Shown piece by piece: positions 15,527 to 22,728 of a stretch of DNA of 42,414 nucleotides. How positions within the stretch are numbered: position 1 is the first letter of the stretch; each line of letters opens with the position of its first letter. The position numbers were made by a program, and so were the translations under genes. The notes under the pieces are model-generated. The model searched no databases and was not told the DNA's origin. It saw nothing but the letters and a program-made list of their open reading frames with translations. Source of the DNA: Hyphomicrobium sp. (lineage in GTDB: Bacteria > Pseudomonadota > Alphaproteobacteria > Rhizobiales > Hyphomicrobiaceae); the NCBI RefSeq assembly GCF_020852195.1, contig NZ_JADZBI010000142.1, forward strand, positions 1 to 42,414, read 5' to 3'.

Positions 15527-16432
15527 ATGACGGCCGTCGTCAAACCCGTAGGCGACCCGGTACGCCGGTTTCTAGAGAAGCAGCAGGACAAGTACCTATA
15601 CCGGCCCCTTTTGTTGTCGGTAGAAACCCTCGCTCTGTGCAATGCTGCATGCAATTTCTGCCCTTATCCAGCGATGGATCGGAAGGGTGATCGGATGAGT
15701 GATGAGCTTTTCCGAAAGATCATTGACGACGTCGCAGAAGACCAAGCGGTTCAGCCCGAAATCTTTACCCCCTGCCGAGTGAACGAACCCTTTTTAGACA
15801 CGAGGATTTATGATTTTTGCAGGTATGTAGCTGACAAACTGCCCCGCACTGGCATTGCTCTATTCACCAATGGGACTGCATTGTCCGAGAAGAATATTTC
15901 CCGTTTGGGAGTTCTTCGAAACATGTCCTACTTGAAGGTGTCATTCAATTCCCACGATCGGGAAGAGTACGAGCGGGTAATGAAACTCCCGTATCACAAG
16001 ACTCTATCCAAGGTGCGATTGCTGCATGATGCCGTTGCCGCCGGGCAAATCAAGTTTAGGGTCATTATGGGACGTGTCAGTGACAACAAAGCTGCGGATC
16101 CAGAGTATGTCGAATGGGTGCGCGAGGAATTTCCATTGTTCGAGGGGAAAACTCTTCCGCGTTTTAACTGGACCAGTGGCGTAGGCGGAGCCAGCTTTGA
16201 GGTGCCTGACCAGCCCTGCAGCCAGTGGTTCACGCTTCACATCCTGGCCAGCGGTGATGAAGCGTTCTGTAATCTGGATGGCGAGGGACTGTACGGTCGC
16301 TCTAACGCTGCGACTACCAACGCACTTGATCTCTACAATCGGCCTGACAAGCTGGAACTGCGAAAATCTTTGATATCTCGGCGCGAAACGGAAGTTGCCA
16401 TGTGCCGCTCATGTACCCTTGGAGCCGGTTAG
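15527..16432 (+). CDS. Radical SAM / SPASM-type protein of unknown substrate
   Basis: Radical S-adenosylmethionine enzyme, 301 aa. The [4Fe-4S] cluster motif is C38-x3-C42-x2-C45 (CNAACNFC). The barrel is supported by NGTALSEK and the KVSFNSHDREEYERVM segment. The C-terminus has further cysteines (PCSQWF, AFCNLDGEG and MCRSCTLG) resembling a SPASM or twitch auxiliary cluster. It is visibly less GC-rich than its neighbours and uses codons such as TTT, ATA and TTA more freely. It stands alone, with no precursor peptide or partner enzyme seen nearby. This suggests horizontal acquisition. The substrate cannot be inferred. Confidence 0.8.
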   Translation: MTAVVKPVGDPVRRFLEKQQDKYLYRPLLLSVETLALCNAACNFCPYPAMDRKGDRMSDELFRKIIDDVAEDQAVQPEIFTPCRVNEPFLDTRIYDFCRYVADKLPRTGIALFTNGTALSEKNISRLGVLRNMSYLKVSFNSHDREEYERVMKLPYHKTLSKVRLLHDAVAAGQIKFRVIMGRVSDNKAADPEYVEWVREEFPLFEGKTLPRFNWTSGVGGASFEVPDQPCSQWFTLHILASGDEAFCNLDGEGLYGRSNAATTNALDLYNRPDKLELRKSLISRRETEVAMCRSCTLGAG

Positions 16433-16577
16433 CCAACGGTGGCCCCGGATTGTGGGCGACACATTCGCGGGTTGCCTTCTCAACCAATATGGATCAATCG
16501 CTTGGGCTAGCAGCCAGTGCGATGTGCTCGCCCAATTTCCGGACGACGATTGCAGAAATGGCTGCGCGGCCGCAGAT
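16433..16577. other. Convergent intergenic stretch without recognisable features
   Basis: Lies between the radical SAM gene and the convergent YedE-like gene. No gene, clear terminator or repeat was seen. Confidence 0.5.
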
Positions 16578-16994
16578 CTAGCGCTTCGCTTGAAGCAGGC
16601 TGCCGGCGGTGATGGCGGCGACCATGGCGGCCACGAAGGCGATCGTGCCCGGCGCGGCGAGCGGAACCGACACCAGCGCCGGCCCGGGGCAGAAGCCAGC
16701 AAGTCCCCAGCCGATGCCGAAGACAGCCGCTCCGATCAGCAGCGTACGATCGATCGGCGCATTGGCGGGCGGAACGTGGAACGCGGGATCGGCCAGCGGC
16801 GCCGCGCGGCGGCGCACGAGCCAGAACCCCGGCGCCGCTACGCCGATGGCGCCAGCCATGACGAAGGCTAGGCTCGGGTCCCAGGCGCCTGCGACGTCGA
16901 GGAAGTTCAGGACCTTCGCGGGGTCGGCCATGCCGGACAGAATAAGGCCCAGGCCGAACACCAGCCCGGCGACCAGCGCACCGATCACGCCCAT
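16578..16994 (-). CDS. YeeE/YedE-family membrane protein, C-terminal half (DUF6691/PmpB-like)
   Basis: Inner-membrane protein of 138 aa with about four hydrophobic segments. The motif FGLGLILSGMADPAKVLNFLD and the cysteine-bearing GWGLAGFCPGPALV are typical of the second half of split YeeE/YedE transporters. Full-length YeeE (TsuA) imports thiosulfate through conserved cysteines; split pairs such as PmpAB occur in alphaproteobacteria. It begins inside the end of the upstream partner (10-bp overlap), so the two halves are coupled and presumably form one channel. The start MGVIGALVAGL fits the family; longer in-frame readings run into the partner gene. Confidence 0.88.
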   Translation of the reverse strand: MGVIGALVAGLVFGLGLILSGMADPAKVLNFLDVAGAWDPSLAFVMAGAIGVAAPGFWLVRRRAAPLADPAFHVPPANAPIDRTLLIGAAVFGIGWGLAGFCPGPALVSVPLAAPGTIAFVAAMVAAITAGSLLQAKR

Positions 16995-17431
16995 GGCCAG
17001 CCTCCCACGACATGGCGCACGACGTAGACCGTCGCGGCCGCCGTGGTCATGAAGATCGCGGTCGCGGCGATCGAGCGCCACGAGAGGCGCGCGAGGCCAC
17101 AAACGCCATGTCCGCTCGTGCAGCCACGCGCGGCGAAGACGCCGGCTCCCACGAGCAGGCCCGCGACGATGGCAAGGCTCAGGCTATCGGTGACGGTCTG
17201 CTTCACCGCCTCGCCTGTGGCGAGCGTCCACGCGAGCGGCGCGACAAGCAGGCCAACCACGAACGCCGCAGCCTCCAACGGCGCGCTCGCGCCATAGGGC
17301 GGAAGCAGGCGGCGCACGATGCCGCTGATGCCGGCGATGCGTCCCGTCACGAGCAGCAGCAGCACGGCGGATGCACCGATCAAGACGCCGCCCGCGAGCG
17401 ATGCCCAAGGCGTGAATTCGGTAGCGGTCAT
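16985..17431 (-). CDS. YeeE/YedE-family membrane protein, N-terminal half (PmpA-like)
   Basis: Inner-membrane protein of 148 aa, the first half of a split YeeE/YedE-type sulfur-compound transporter. It has four or so membrane segments, GRIAGISGIVRRLL and the hallmark cysteine cluster ARGCTSGHGVCGLARLS, where conserved cysteines relay thiosulfate in TsuA. It lies 57 bp downstream of a FadL-like outer-membrane gene in the same direction, suggesting a joint operon carrying a sulfur compound across both membranes. The substrate (thiosulfate, sulfide-level sulfur or an organosulfur) is not determined by the sequence. Confidence 0.9.
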   Translation of the reverse strand: MTATEFTPWASLAGGVLIGASAVLLLLVTGRIAGISGIVRRLLPPYGASAPLEAAAFVVGLLVAPLAWTLATGEAVKQTVTDSLSLAIVAGLLVGAGVFAARGCTSGHGVCGLARLSWRSIAATAIFMTTAAATVYVVRHVVGGWPWA

Positions 17432-17488
17432 GAACAGTCCCTGGCGGATGTCGAGGGAACGACGGCGGGCGTTTCCCCGGTCGCCCCT

Positions 17489-18817
17489 CTACTTGAGAGG
17501 TGCCTCGTCGGCTCCAAACTTGTACTTCACGCCAAAGGTGGCTTCAAACTGATACATGCTGATGTCGACGGTGTGGTTCGCAGGCGCCAGCCCCGGAAGA
17601 TCCGTACCGCGCACGGTTTCCTCGGGAGCGTACAACCCAGCAAGCTCAATCGACCACGCTTTGTCCAGCTTATACTCCAAGCCCGCGGTGATGTGGTGCT
17701 GCACCACGGCGGGAGCGAGGATGTTGAACTGAACATCCCGCGACGAGATCGGATTTGTCGCATACGCGTAGCCAGCGCGCAGCGTCAGATCGGGAGATGA
17801 GCGCCATTCGACCCCAAACTTCACCACGTCGACGTCGTCCCAACCGAAACCCGGTCCGTTGTCTGCGCCGAGTTGCGCGGGAATGAACAAGTTCGTCGAG
17901 GGATTGGCGATGGACGCGATCGATCCGAACCAGATGTGGCGATAGTCGGCGAGCAGCGTGAGGTTCGGCGTCACGTCGACGGCGATACCGGCCTGGATGC
18001 TTGCCGGGATATCGAAGTCTCCCTGCTCGGCGAAGAGACCGCGGTACTTGTCGAACTCCTGCGACCAGATCGGCGTGTTGCCGGCGATACCCAGCCTGAT
18101 GTTGGGTGCCACGGCGACCTCGATGCCGCCGCGCACACCGAAGCCCCATGACACCTCGTGGCCCTTGCCGGTGACGGCATTGGGATCGATGGAGAACCCA
18201 CCCTGCCTGAACGCGTCGAGCCCTTTCAGCTTGATCTGCTGGCGGGCGAGGATAGGCGCCACACCCACGGAGACGCCAGGCGCGATCGTCTTCGCCAGCG
18301 AGACCGACAGCAGGGCCTGCTGGAGATCGACGCCGAGAGGTCCGCCGAAGAAGATGCCCGTTGCCCCGCCTCCGCGCGCGACCGCCGGATAGTCGGTATT
18401 CATACCGCCGCTGCCATAGACGGAGACGCCGATCACATCGGCGAACGGATTGGGCGCGAGACGATAGCTCGCCGCGAAGTTCGGGACCGCGAACCAGTTG
18501 CTGTCGCTTTCAACGGTACCCACGGGCGTGAACGTGGGACCTATCGCGGGTCCGCCCTCGAACTCGCGACGCGGGCTGAAGGCGGAGACGGCAGCGGTCA
18601 CCTCGTTTCCGGAATGCACGAGGCCAGCGGGATTGAGCGAGATGGCCGTCGAGTCGCGGCTGTCCGCAACGCCCGCACCGCCGAGCGCCTTATGCCGTGC
18701 GCCGTATCCGTGCTGGAAATAGCCTTCGGTTGCCTCGGCTGCAGACGCCATGGACATGGCAGCCAGCACAGCAGCGCCGATCGTCGAAAACGGACGCGAT
18801 GATATCTCACGCGACAT
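17489..18817 (-). CDS. OmpP1/FadL-family outer membrane channel
   Basis: Outer-membrane beta-barrel transporter of 442 aa with a signal peptide ending near AAEATEG. The mature N-terminus GYFQHGYGARHKALGGAGVADSRDSTAISLNPAGL is the classic OmpP1/FadL/TodX hatch region. FadL proteins pass hydrophobic compounds through a lateral opening. Here the gene leads a probable operon with the two YeeE/YedE halves, and a copy of the sulfur motif lies 54 bp upstream, so uptake of a hydrophobic organosulfur or reduced sulfur compound is a reasonable inference rather than fatty-acid uptake. GGGGGTG precedes the ATG. Unusually for an outer-membrane protein it does not end in an aromatic residue (APLK end after the last strand VKYKFGAD). 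Confidence 0.88.
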   Translation of the reverse strand: MSREISSRPFSTIGAAVLAAMSMASAAEATEGYFQHGYGARHKALGGAGVADSRDSTAISLNPAGLVHSGNEVTAAVSAFSPRREFEGGPAIGPTFTPVGTVESDSNWFAVPNFAASYRLAPNPFADVIGVSVYGSGGMNTDYPAVARGGGATGIFFGGPLGVDLQQALLSVSLAKTIAPGVSVGVAPILARQQIKLKGLDAFRQGGFSIDPNAVTGKGHEVSWGFGVRGGIEVAVAPNIRLGIAGNTPIWSQEFDKYRGLFAEQGDFDIPASIQAGIAVDVTPNLTLLADYRHIWFGSIASIANPSTNLFIPAQLGADNGPGFGWDDVDVVKFGVEWRSSPDLTLRAGYAYATNPISSRDVQFNILAPAVVQHHITAGLEYKLDKAWSIELAGLYAPEETVRGTDLPGLAPANHTVDISMYQFEATFGVKYKFGADEAPLK

Positions 18818-19163
18818 GGTACACCCCCGAGAAAACCCCGAGGGGATGCTAGAGACGGGGCCCTATGCGGCGAACGAAGAAATAGCGGAAAACTTTGCAA
18901 GATCAGCGTGGAGGCGCGGCCGACTATATTGGAGCTGCAGCGGGTGGAACCTGCTCATTCAAGTGACGGCGCGCCATCACGTACATGCCGAGCGGGGAAC
19001 GCTCCAGACGTTCCTCGCTCGCGGCGTCGAATTGCGATGGGACCCGCTCGGTGCGCGTGGCGTGGTGGTGATCATCCCCGCCGCGCCCGCACTGGCCGCA
19101 ACGCTGTGGGGCGGCGGCGTGTGCGCGCTCGATCGGTTCTCCCGACGGACTGCGTTGGTCGAC
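18818..19163. other. Intergenic region upstream of FadL-like gene and downstream of cysK
   Basis: Contains the motif copy at 18872-18897. Both strands can be read through in places, but no frame has a good start signal or recognisable domain. A forward frame here runs on antisense to cysK and is not considered real. Confidence 0.5.
18872..18897 (-). promoter_or_regulatory. Shared sulfur-regulon motif upstream of the FadL-like/YeeE operon
   Basis: Gene-direction sequence is CAAAG, TTTTCCG, CTATTTCTTCGTTC. The distal box matches 11 of 14 and the spacing is 7 nt, as in the stronger copies. It lies 54 bp before the start codon. Confidence 0.5.
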
Positions 19164-20150
19164 TTACGGCGCCGGGAAAAGGTCGCTCGTGAAATAGCGC
19201 TCGGCGGACGATGGCGCGAAGGTGACGATGGTCTTACCGGCGAACTCGGGGCGCTGCGCGACGGCGAGGGCGGCTGCGATGTTGGCGCCGGTCGAGATGC
19301 CGCCGGGGATGCCCTCGAGCTGGGCGATGCGGCGCGAGGTCTCGAAGGCCTTGTCGTTCGACACCGTGAGAACCTCGTCGATCACCGATGTATCGAGCAC
19401 TGCCGGGACGAAGCCCGCGCCGATGCCCTGGATCTTGTGCGGACCCTTCTGGCCGCCCGAGAGCACGGGGCTCGCCTCCGGCTCGACGGCGAAGATCTTC
19501 AGCTCCGGAATGCGCGGCTTCAGAACCCGGCCGACACCCGTGATGGTGCCGCCGGTGCCGACGCCGGCGACGACGGCATCGACCTTGCCGCCGGTGTCCT
19601 TCCATATCTCCTCGGCCGTCGTGCGCTCGTGCACGAGCGGGTTGGCGGGATTGTCGAACTGAGCGGGAATGACAGCGTTCGGCAGCTCCTCGGCGAGCTC
19701 CTTGGCGCGGGCGATGGCGGCGCCCATGCCGCCGGCTGCCGGCGTCAGCACGAGCTTGGCGCCGAGATGGGCGAGGATCTTGCGGCGCTCGATCGACATC
19801 GATTCCGGCATGACGAGGATCAGCTCGTAGCCGCGGGCGGCCGCGACGAAGGCCAGCGCGATGCCGGTGTTGCCGGAGGTGGGCTCGATCAGTACCGACT
19901 TGCCGGACTCGATCTTGCCCTGCTGCTCGAGGCTATCGATCAGCGAGACGCCGATGCGGTCCTTGACCGAAGACAGCGGATTGAAGAACTCGAGCTTGAG
20001 GAGAATGCGTGCCCCGCCGTCCTCGGCCTGCAGGCGGTTCAGCGCGACGAGCGGCGTGTGGCCAATGGTCTCGGTGATGTTCTCGTAGACCCGGCCGCGC
20101 CCCCACGAGGTGATGGCGGCAAGCGTCTTGATGTCCAGAATCTCGTTCAT
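19164..20150 (-). CDS. cysK: Cysteine synthase A (O-acetylserine sulfhydrylase)
   Basis: PLP enzyme joining O-acetylserine and sulfide to L-cysteine, 328 aa. The PLP lysine is K63 in [11 protein letters not shown]. The substrate loop [11 protein letters not shown], the phosphate-binding [13 protein letters not shown] and the [12 protein letters not shown] segment are all intact. It can use O-acetylserine from the cysE gene of the encapsulin operon and may form a CysE-CysK complex, although the CysE here lacks the usual C-terminal isoleucine context only in part: its tail ends in Gly-Ile, which is compatible with docking. A shared motif copy is 71 bp upstream. Confidence 0.95.
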   Translation of the reverse strand: MNEILDIKTLAAITSWGRGRVYENITETIGHTPLVALNRLQAEDGGARILLKLEFFNPLSSVKDRIGVSLIDSLEQQGKIESGKSVLIEPTSGNTGIALAFVAAARGYELILVMPESMSIERRKILAHLGAKLVLTPAAGGMGAAIARAKELAEELPNAVIPAQFDNPANPLVHERTTAEEIWKDTGGKVDAVVAGVGTGGTITGVGRVLKPRIPELKIFAVEPEASPVLSGGQKGPHKIQGIGAGFVPAVLDTSVIDEVLTVSNDKAFETSRRIAQLEGIPGGISTGANIAAALAVAQRPEFAGKTIVTFAPSSAERYFTSDLFPAP

Positions 20151-20221
20151 GGCACGGGTAGCTCCGAATTTTGCGTGGCGTTAGCTCGATTCACGAGGCT
20201 AAGCGCCGGGCAGTGGAGCCC

Positions 20222-20247
20222 TAACGAAGAAAAACAGAAATGCTTAT
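20222..20247 (-). promoter_or_regulatory. Shared sulfur-regulon motif upstream of cysK
   Basis: Gene-direction sequence is ATAAG, CATTTCT, GTTTTTCTTCGTTA, with the standard 7-nt spacing, 71 bp before the cysK start. Confidence 0.55.
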
Positions 20248-20313
20248 TCACCCCCGCGCGCCTAGATCCGGCTGCGCCTTGGGCGGCCGGAACAAACGAT
20301 TCCTTCGGCGTCG

Positions 20314-20895
20314 TCAGGGTGAAAGGTGGGGACGCGAAAGGCCCTCGGATTGCCGTTTTCCCTCCGTGGGAGCGGCATCGAGGAAATCGCGGACAAAGGT
20401 CTCGAGCGCCGTCCAGTCCGTGCACTCGTAGTCGACGTTCAGGTCGTGGGCGACGCCCCTTTGCATGATGATGTGCTTCATGACCTGGCGCTCGAAATAG
20501 TCGTAGCCCGACAAGCGAACGGCGCCGCCCAGCAGGAGGGTCATGGTCGGGCTCCAGTGCGTCGCCTCGACAAACCGATCGACGTAGTGCTGGGCCTCTT
20601 CCCTGCCGTCGTCCATGGCGGCCGACAGGCTAACGGATATGAATGCGGTGGGCTTGCGGCCGAGCTCGGCTGCTTGCGCGCTCACGAAGTCGGTCGCGCT
20701 TTCCTGATGATAGCCCTGGTGGACGGAGGCGGCGCAGATCACGGCGTCGAAGGAGCCTATGGGCGGCGGCGCCTGGTCCGAGCTCATGTGGTGAACAAGG
20801 ATCTCATGGCCCGCAGCGCGCACGATCGACGCGACACGGTCGGCAACCTTCTTTGTCTGCCCTTCGGTCGAGGAATAGAGAAGCAAGATGTTCAT
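20314..20895 (-). CDS. HemG-like flavodoxin-domain protein (menaquinone-dependent protoporphyrinogen IX oxidase type)
   Basis: Flavodoxin-fold protein of 193 aa beginning MNILLLYSSTEGQTKKVADRV, with the FMN phosphate loop SSTEGQT at 8-14. ICAASVHQGYHQ and the long-chain insertion ending DYECTDWTALETFVRDF resemble HemG, which oxidises protoporphyrinogen IX in heme synthesis using FMN and the quinone pool. The C-terminal extension beyond the domain is short. The start at 20895 fits the fold; an upstream in-frame ATG at 20925 adds ten residues. HemG is rarer in alphaproteobacteria than HemJ, so a general flavodoxin role remains possible. It stands alone. Confidence 0.75.
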   Translation of the reverse strand: MNILLLYSSTEGQTKKVADRVASIVRAAGHEILVHHMSSDQAPPPIGSFDAVICAASVHQGYHQESATDFVSAQAAELGRKPTAFISVSLSAAMDDGREEAQHYVDRFVEATHWSPTMTLLLGGAVRLSGYDYFERQVMKHIIMQRGVAHDLNVDYECTDWTALETFVRDFLDAAPTEGKRQSEGLSRPHLSP

Positions 20896-21034
20896 GGCGG
20901 GCCACATCCCTTGCGCTGCGTCCATTCGGCCGGCAAGAGGCTAGCCACGACCGCGGCGGGGGACGTTGACGCAGATCAAGGGTGCGCCCTCATGCCGCCA
21001 CGTTCCCAAGGGGCTCGGACGGGCGGCTCATCGT

Positions 21035-21121
21035 TGGTGCGGACGGAGGGAGTCGAACCCTCACGACGTTGCCGTCTCAGGATTTTAAGTCCTGTGTGTC
21101 TACCAGTTCCACCACGTCCGC
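21035..21121 (-). tRNA. tRNA-Leu (anticodon UAA)
   Basis: An 87-nt cloverleaf with acceptor stem GCGGACG/CGTCCGC and encoded CCA. It has a D-arm with TGGTAGACAC, an anticodon arm CAGGA-CTTAAAA-TCCTG (anticodon TAA), a long class II variable arm (GACGGCAACGTC) and a T-arm GAGGGTTCGACTCCCTC. It decodes UUA. Confidence 0.96.
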
Positions 21122-21198
21122 GAGGTCGATTGCCCGGATGTACGCCCCGGGCGGGCCTTTATGCGCTGGAGCCGCCGGCAGCTCAAGGTGCCCTCGGC

Positions 21199-21933
21199 TC
21201 AGGCCCGCGCCCCTTCCTCCTGCTGCAAGCGCGGCGTGCCGTGCCGGATCGCGGCGCGCAGCAGGATGTAGAGCGTCAGCCCGTTCAAGATGTGCCACAT
21301 GAAGTGGCTGCCCCTTAAGTGCCCGCCGAGGCGAGACAGCTCGCACAGCTCCATGTCGAGGGTGCGGAAGGTCATCGACGCCAGGAAGACGACGGCGGCA
21401 AGCCCGATCGCACGGCCCGCCGGATGCCGTGCAAGGACTACGGCGGAGCCCAGAAGGGCCAGGAAGGCCGGCGCATAGGTCACCGTGCCGTTCAGGCAGC
21501 GCGCGCCGGAGCGCGCCGTGATCGGAAGCAGCTCGCCGTAGCTGCATTGGATCGTGCCCGCATACCTGATGGCGGCGTAGAAGGCCGCGACGCCCAGCAC
21601 CACGGAGATCCAGTTGAGGCCGAGAAAGCGGCGCAGCAGGAAGGCGAAGTAGGCGAGCATGAACAGCGCGATCGGGATGGTGTCGGCGAGTGCCGCCCAT
21701 CGCGTGGCAAAGGTGTGGAACAGGAAGCTGCCGATACCGATGACGAAGGTCAGCGCGACCAGCGCCAGCGCCGCCGGAGTGCGGCGCTCGGGCGAGGTCG
21801 CTGCATAGTCGCGCGCCGCCACCAGAGCGGCGATGAGGAATGCCGCGTTGGAGACGGCGTTGAGCGGCTCGGCCCAGAACGAAGGGTCCTGGCCGCGCTC
21901 GCAATAGATGAAGATCTTCTGGCCGAGGCTCAT
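21199..21933 (-). CDS. Ceramidase-family (CREST superfamily) membrane protein
   Basis: Polytopic inner-membrane protein of 244 aa with about seven hydrophobic segments. The family motif near the N-terminus is CERGQDPSFWAEPLNAVSNAAFL, followed by GIGSFLFHTFATRWAALAD and a C-terminal HFMWHILNG. These His, Asp and Ser positions are the putative metal site of alkaline-ceramidase-like hydrolases in the CREST superfamily. The bacterial substrate is unknown. It lies 33 bp downstream of the secreted thioredoxin gene in the same direction, so the two probably share a transcript. Confidence 0.85.
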   Translation of the reverse strand: MSLGQKIFIYCERGQDPSFWAEPLNAVSNAAFLIAALVAARDYAATSPERRTPAALALVALTFVIGIGSFLFHTFATRWAALADTIPIALFMLAYFAFLLRRFLGLNWISVVLGVAAFYAAIRYAGTIQCSYGELLPITARSGARCLNGTVTYAPAFLALLGSAVVLARHPAGRAIGLAAVVFLASMTFRTLDMELCELSRLGGHLRGSHFMWHILNGLTLYILLRAAIRHGTPRLQQEEGARA

Positions 21934-21966
21934 GGGCGCATCCCGCTTCGCAGATGGCGTGACGGC

Positions 21967-22524
21967 TCAGTTCTCGGCACGCCGGTCGGGGTGAGAGGAC
22001 GCGGGCGGCGCGGGCGCCATGCCGGCAGCCTTCTGCATCAGGGTGCGCAGCTCGGCCGGATCATCGAGGTCGATGGTATGGGGATACTCCGGGTCCTTGC
22101 CCGCGACATCCTTCATCACCTCACCTTCGGTCGTGTAGAAGATCGTGCGCGGGACATAGGTGCCGTCGGGCGAAAAGGCGCCGTTGGCGCCGGGGTCCGA
22201 ATCGACGTCGACTAGGATCATGACGAAGCTCTTCGAGGCAGCGACGACGCCCGGATCCTTCCAGACCGTGCGGTAGCGCCTGCAGGAGCCGCACCAGGAG
22301 GCGTGAAAGAGCATCACGACAGGTTTGCCGGTGCGGGTCGCCTCGCGGATGCCGGGACCGATCTCGCGCCAGGCGATCTCGGCACCGTTCCACAGCTCCG
22401 CCATCCCAGGCTGGCGGGCCGAGGACGGATGCGGCGCCGCCATACCGAGACCGAGCGCGGCCAGGGCCAGCACCGCACACCAGGTAAACGGTCGCGAGGC
22501 AAAACGGGCTATTTTCGGAATCAT
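21967..22524 (-). CDS. Exported thioredoxin-family protein
   Basis: Thioredoxin-like protein of 185 aa with an N-terminal signal or anchor segment (WCAVLALAALGLGMAAP). The redox motif is W77-CGSC (C78, C81) in VVMLFHASWCGSCRRYR, and the cis-proline region is YVPRTIFY. The middle resembles the AGR/TXNDC12-type single-domain thioredoxins. It would act in the periplasm on disulfides. The chosen start MIPKIARF avoids a long unlikely extension to 22602. It is apparently in an operon with the downstream ceramidase-like gene. Confidence 0.85.
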   Translation of the reverse strand: MIPKIARFASRPFTWCAVLALAALGLGMAAPHPSSARQPGMAELWNGAEIAWREIGPGIREATRTGKPVVMLFHASWCGSCRRYRTVWKDPGVVAASKSFVMILVDVDSDPGANGAFSPDGTYVPRTIFYTTEGEVMKDVAGKDPEYPHTIDLDDPAELRTLMQKAAGMAPAPPASSHPDRRAEN

Positions 22525-22728
22525 GGGTGGTGGGCTCCCGGGTTGGACCCGATCTTTTCCCGCTTCTCGACCGCCAATGCAAGGCGAGGCGCGCGTTTGC
22601 ACGCTCCATGCGTGCCATGGCGAGGCATCGCATTACTCGCAATTAACCCGGATGTTGCGCGGTTTTCTTAAGGATCGGTGGGCTAGCCTGATGGGCAAGC
22701 GTTGTAGCTGCCCGGACATAGTCCCGCC

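Noticed and set aside
18908..19192. 94-codon forward frame upstream of the FadL-like gene
   Set aside because: Arg/Pro-rich, no ribosome-binding site, runs into the cysK antisense strand.
18750..20468. Long forward-strand open frame over the cysK region
   Set aside because: It is antisense to cysK, whose product has all catalytic motifs; the forward product has no recognisable domain and is an effect of high GC.
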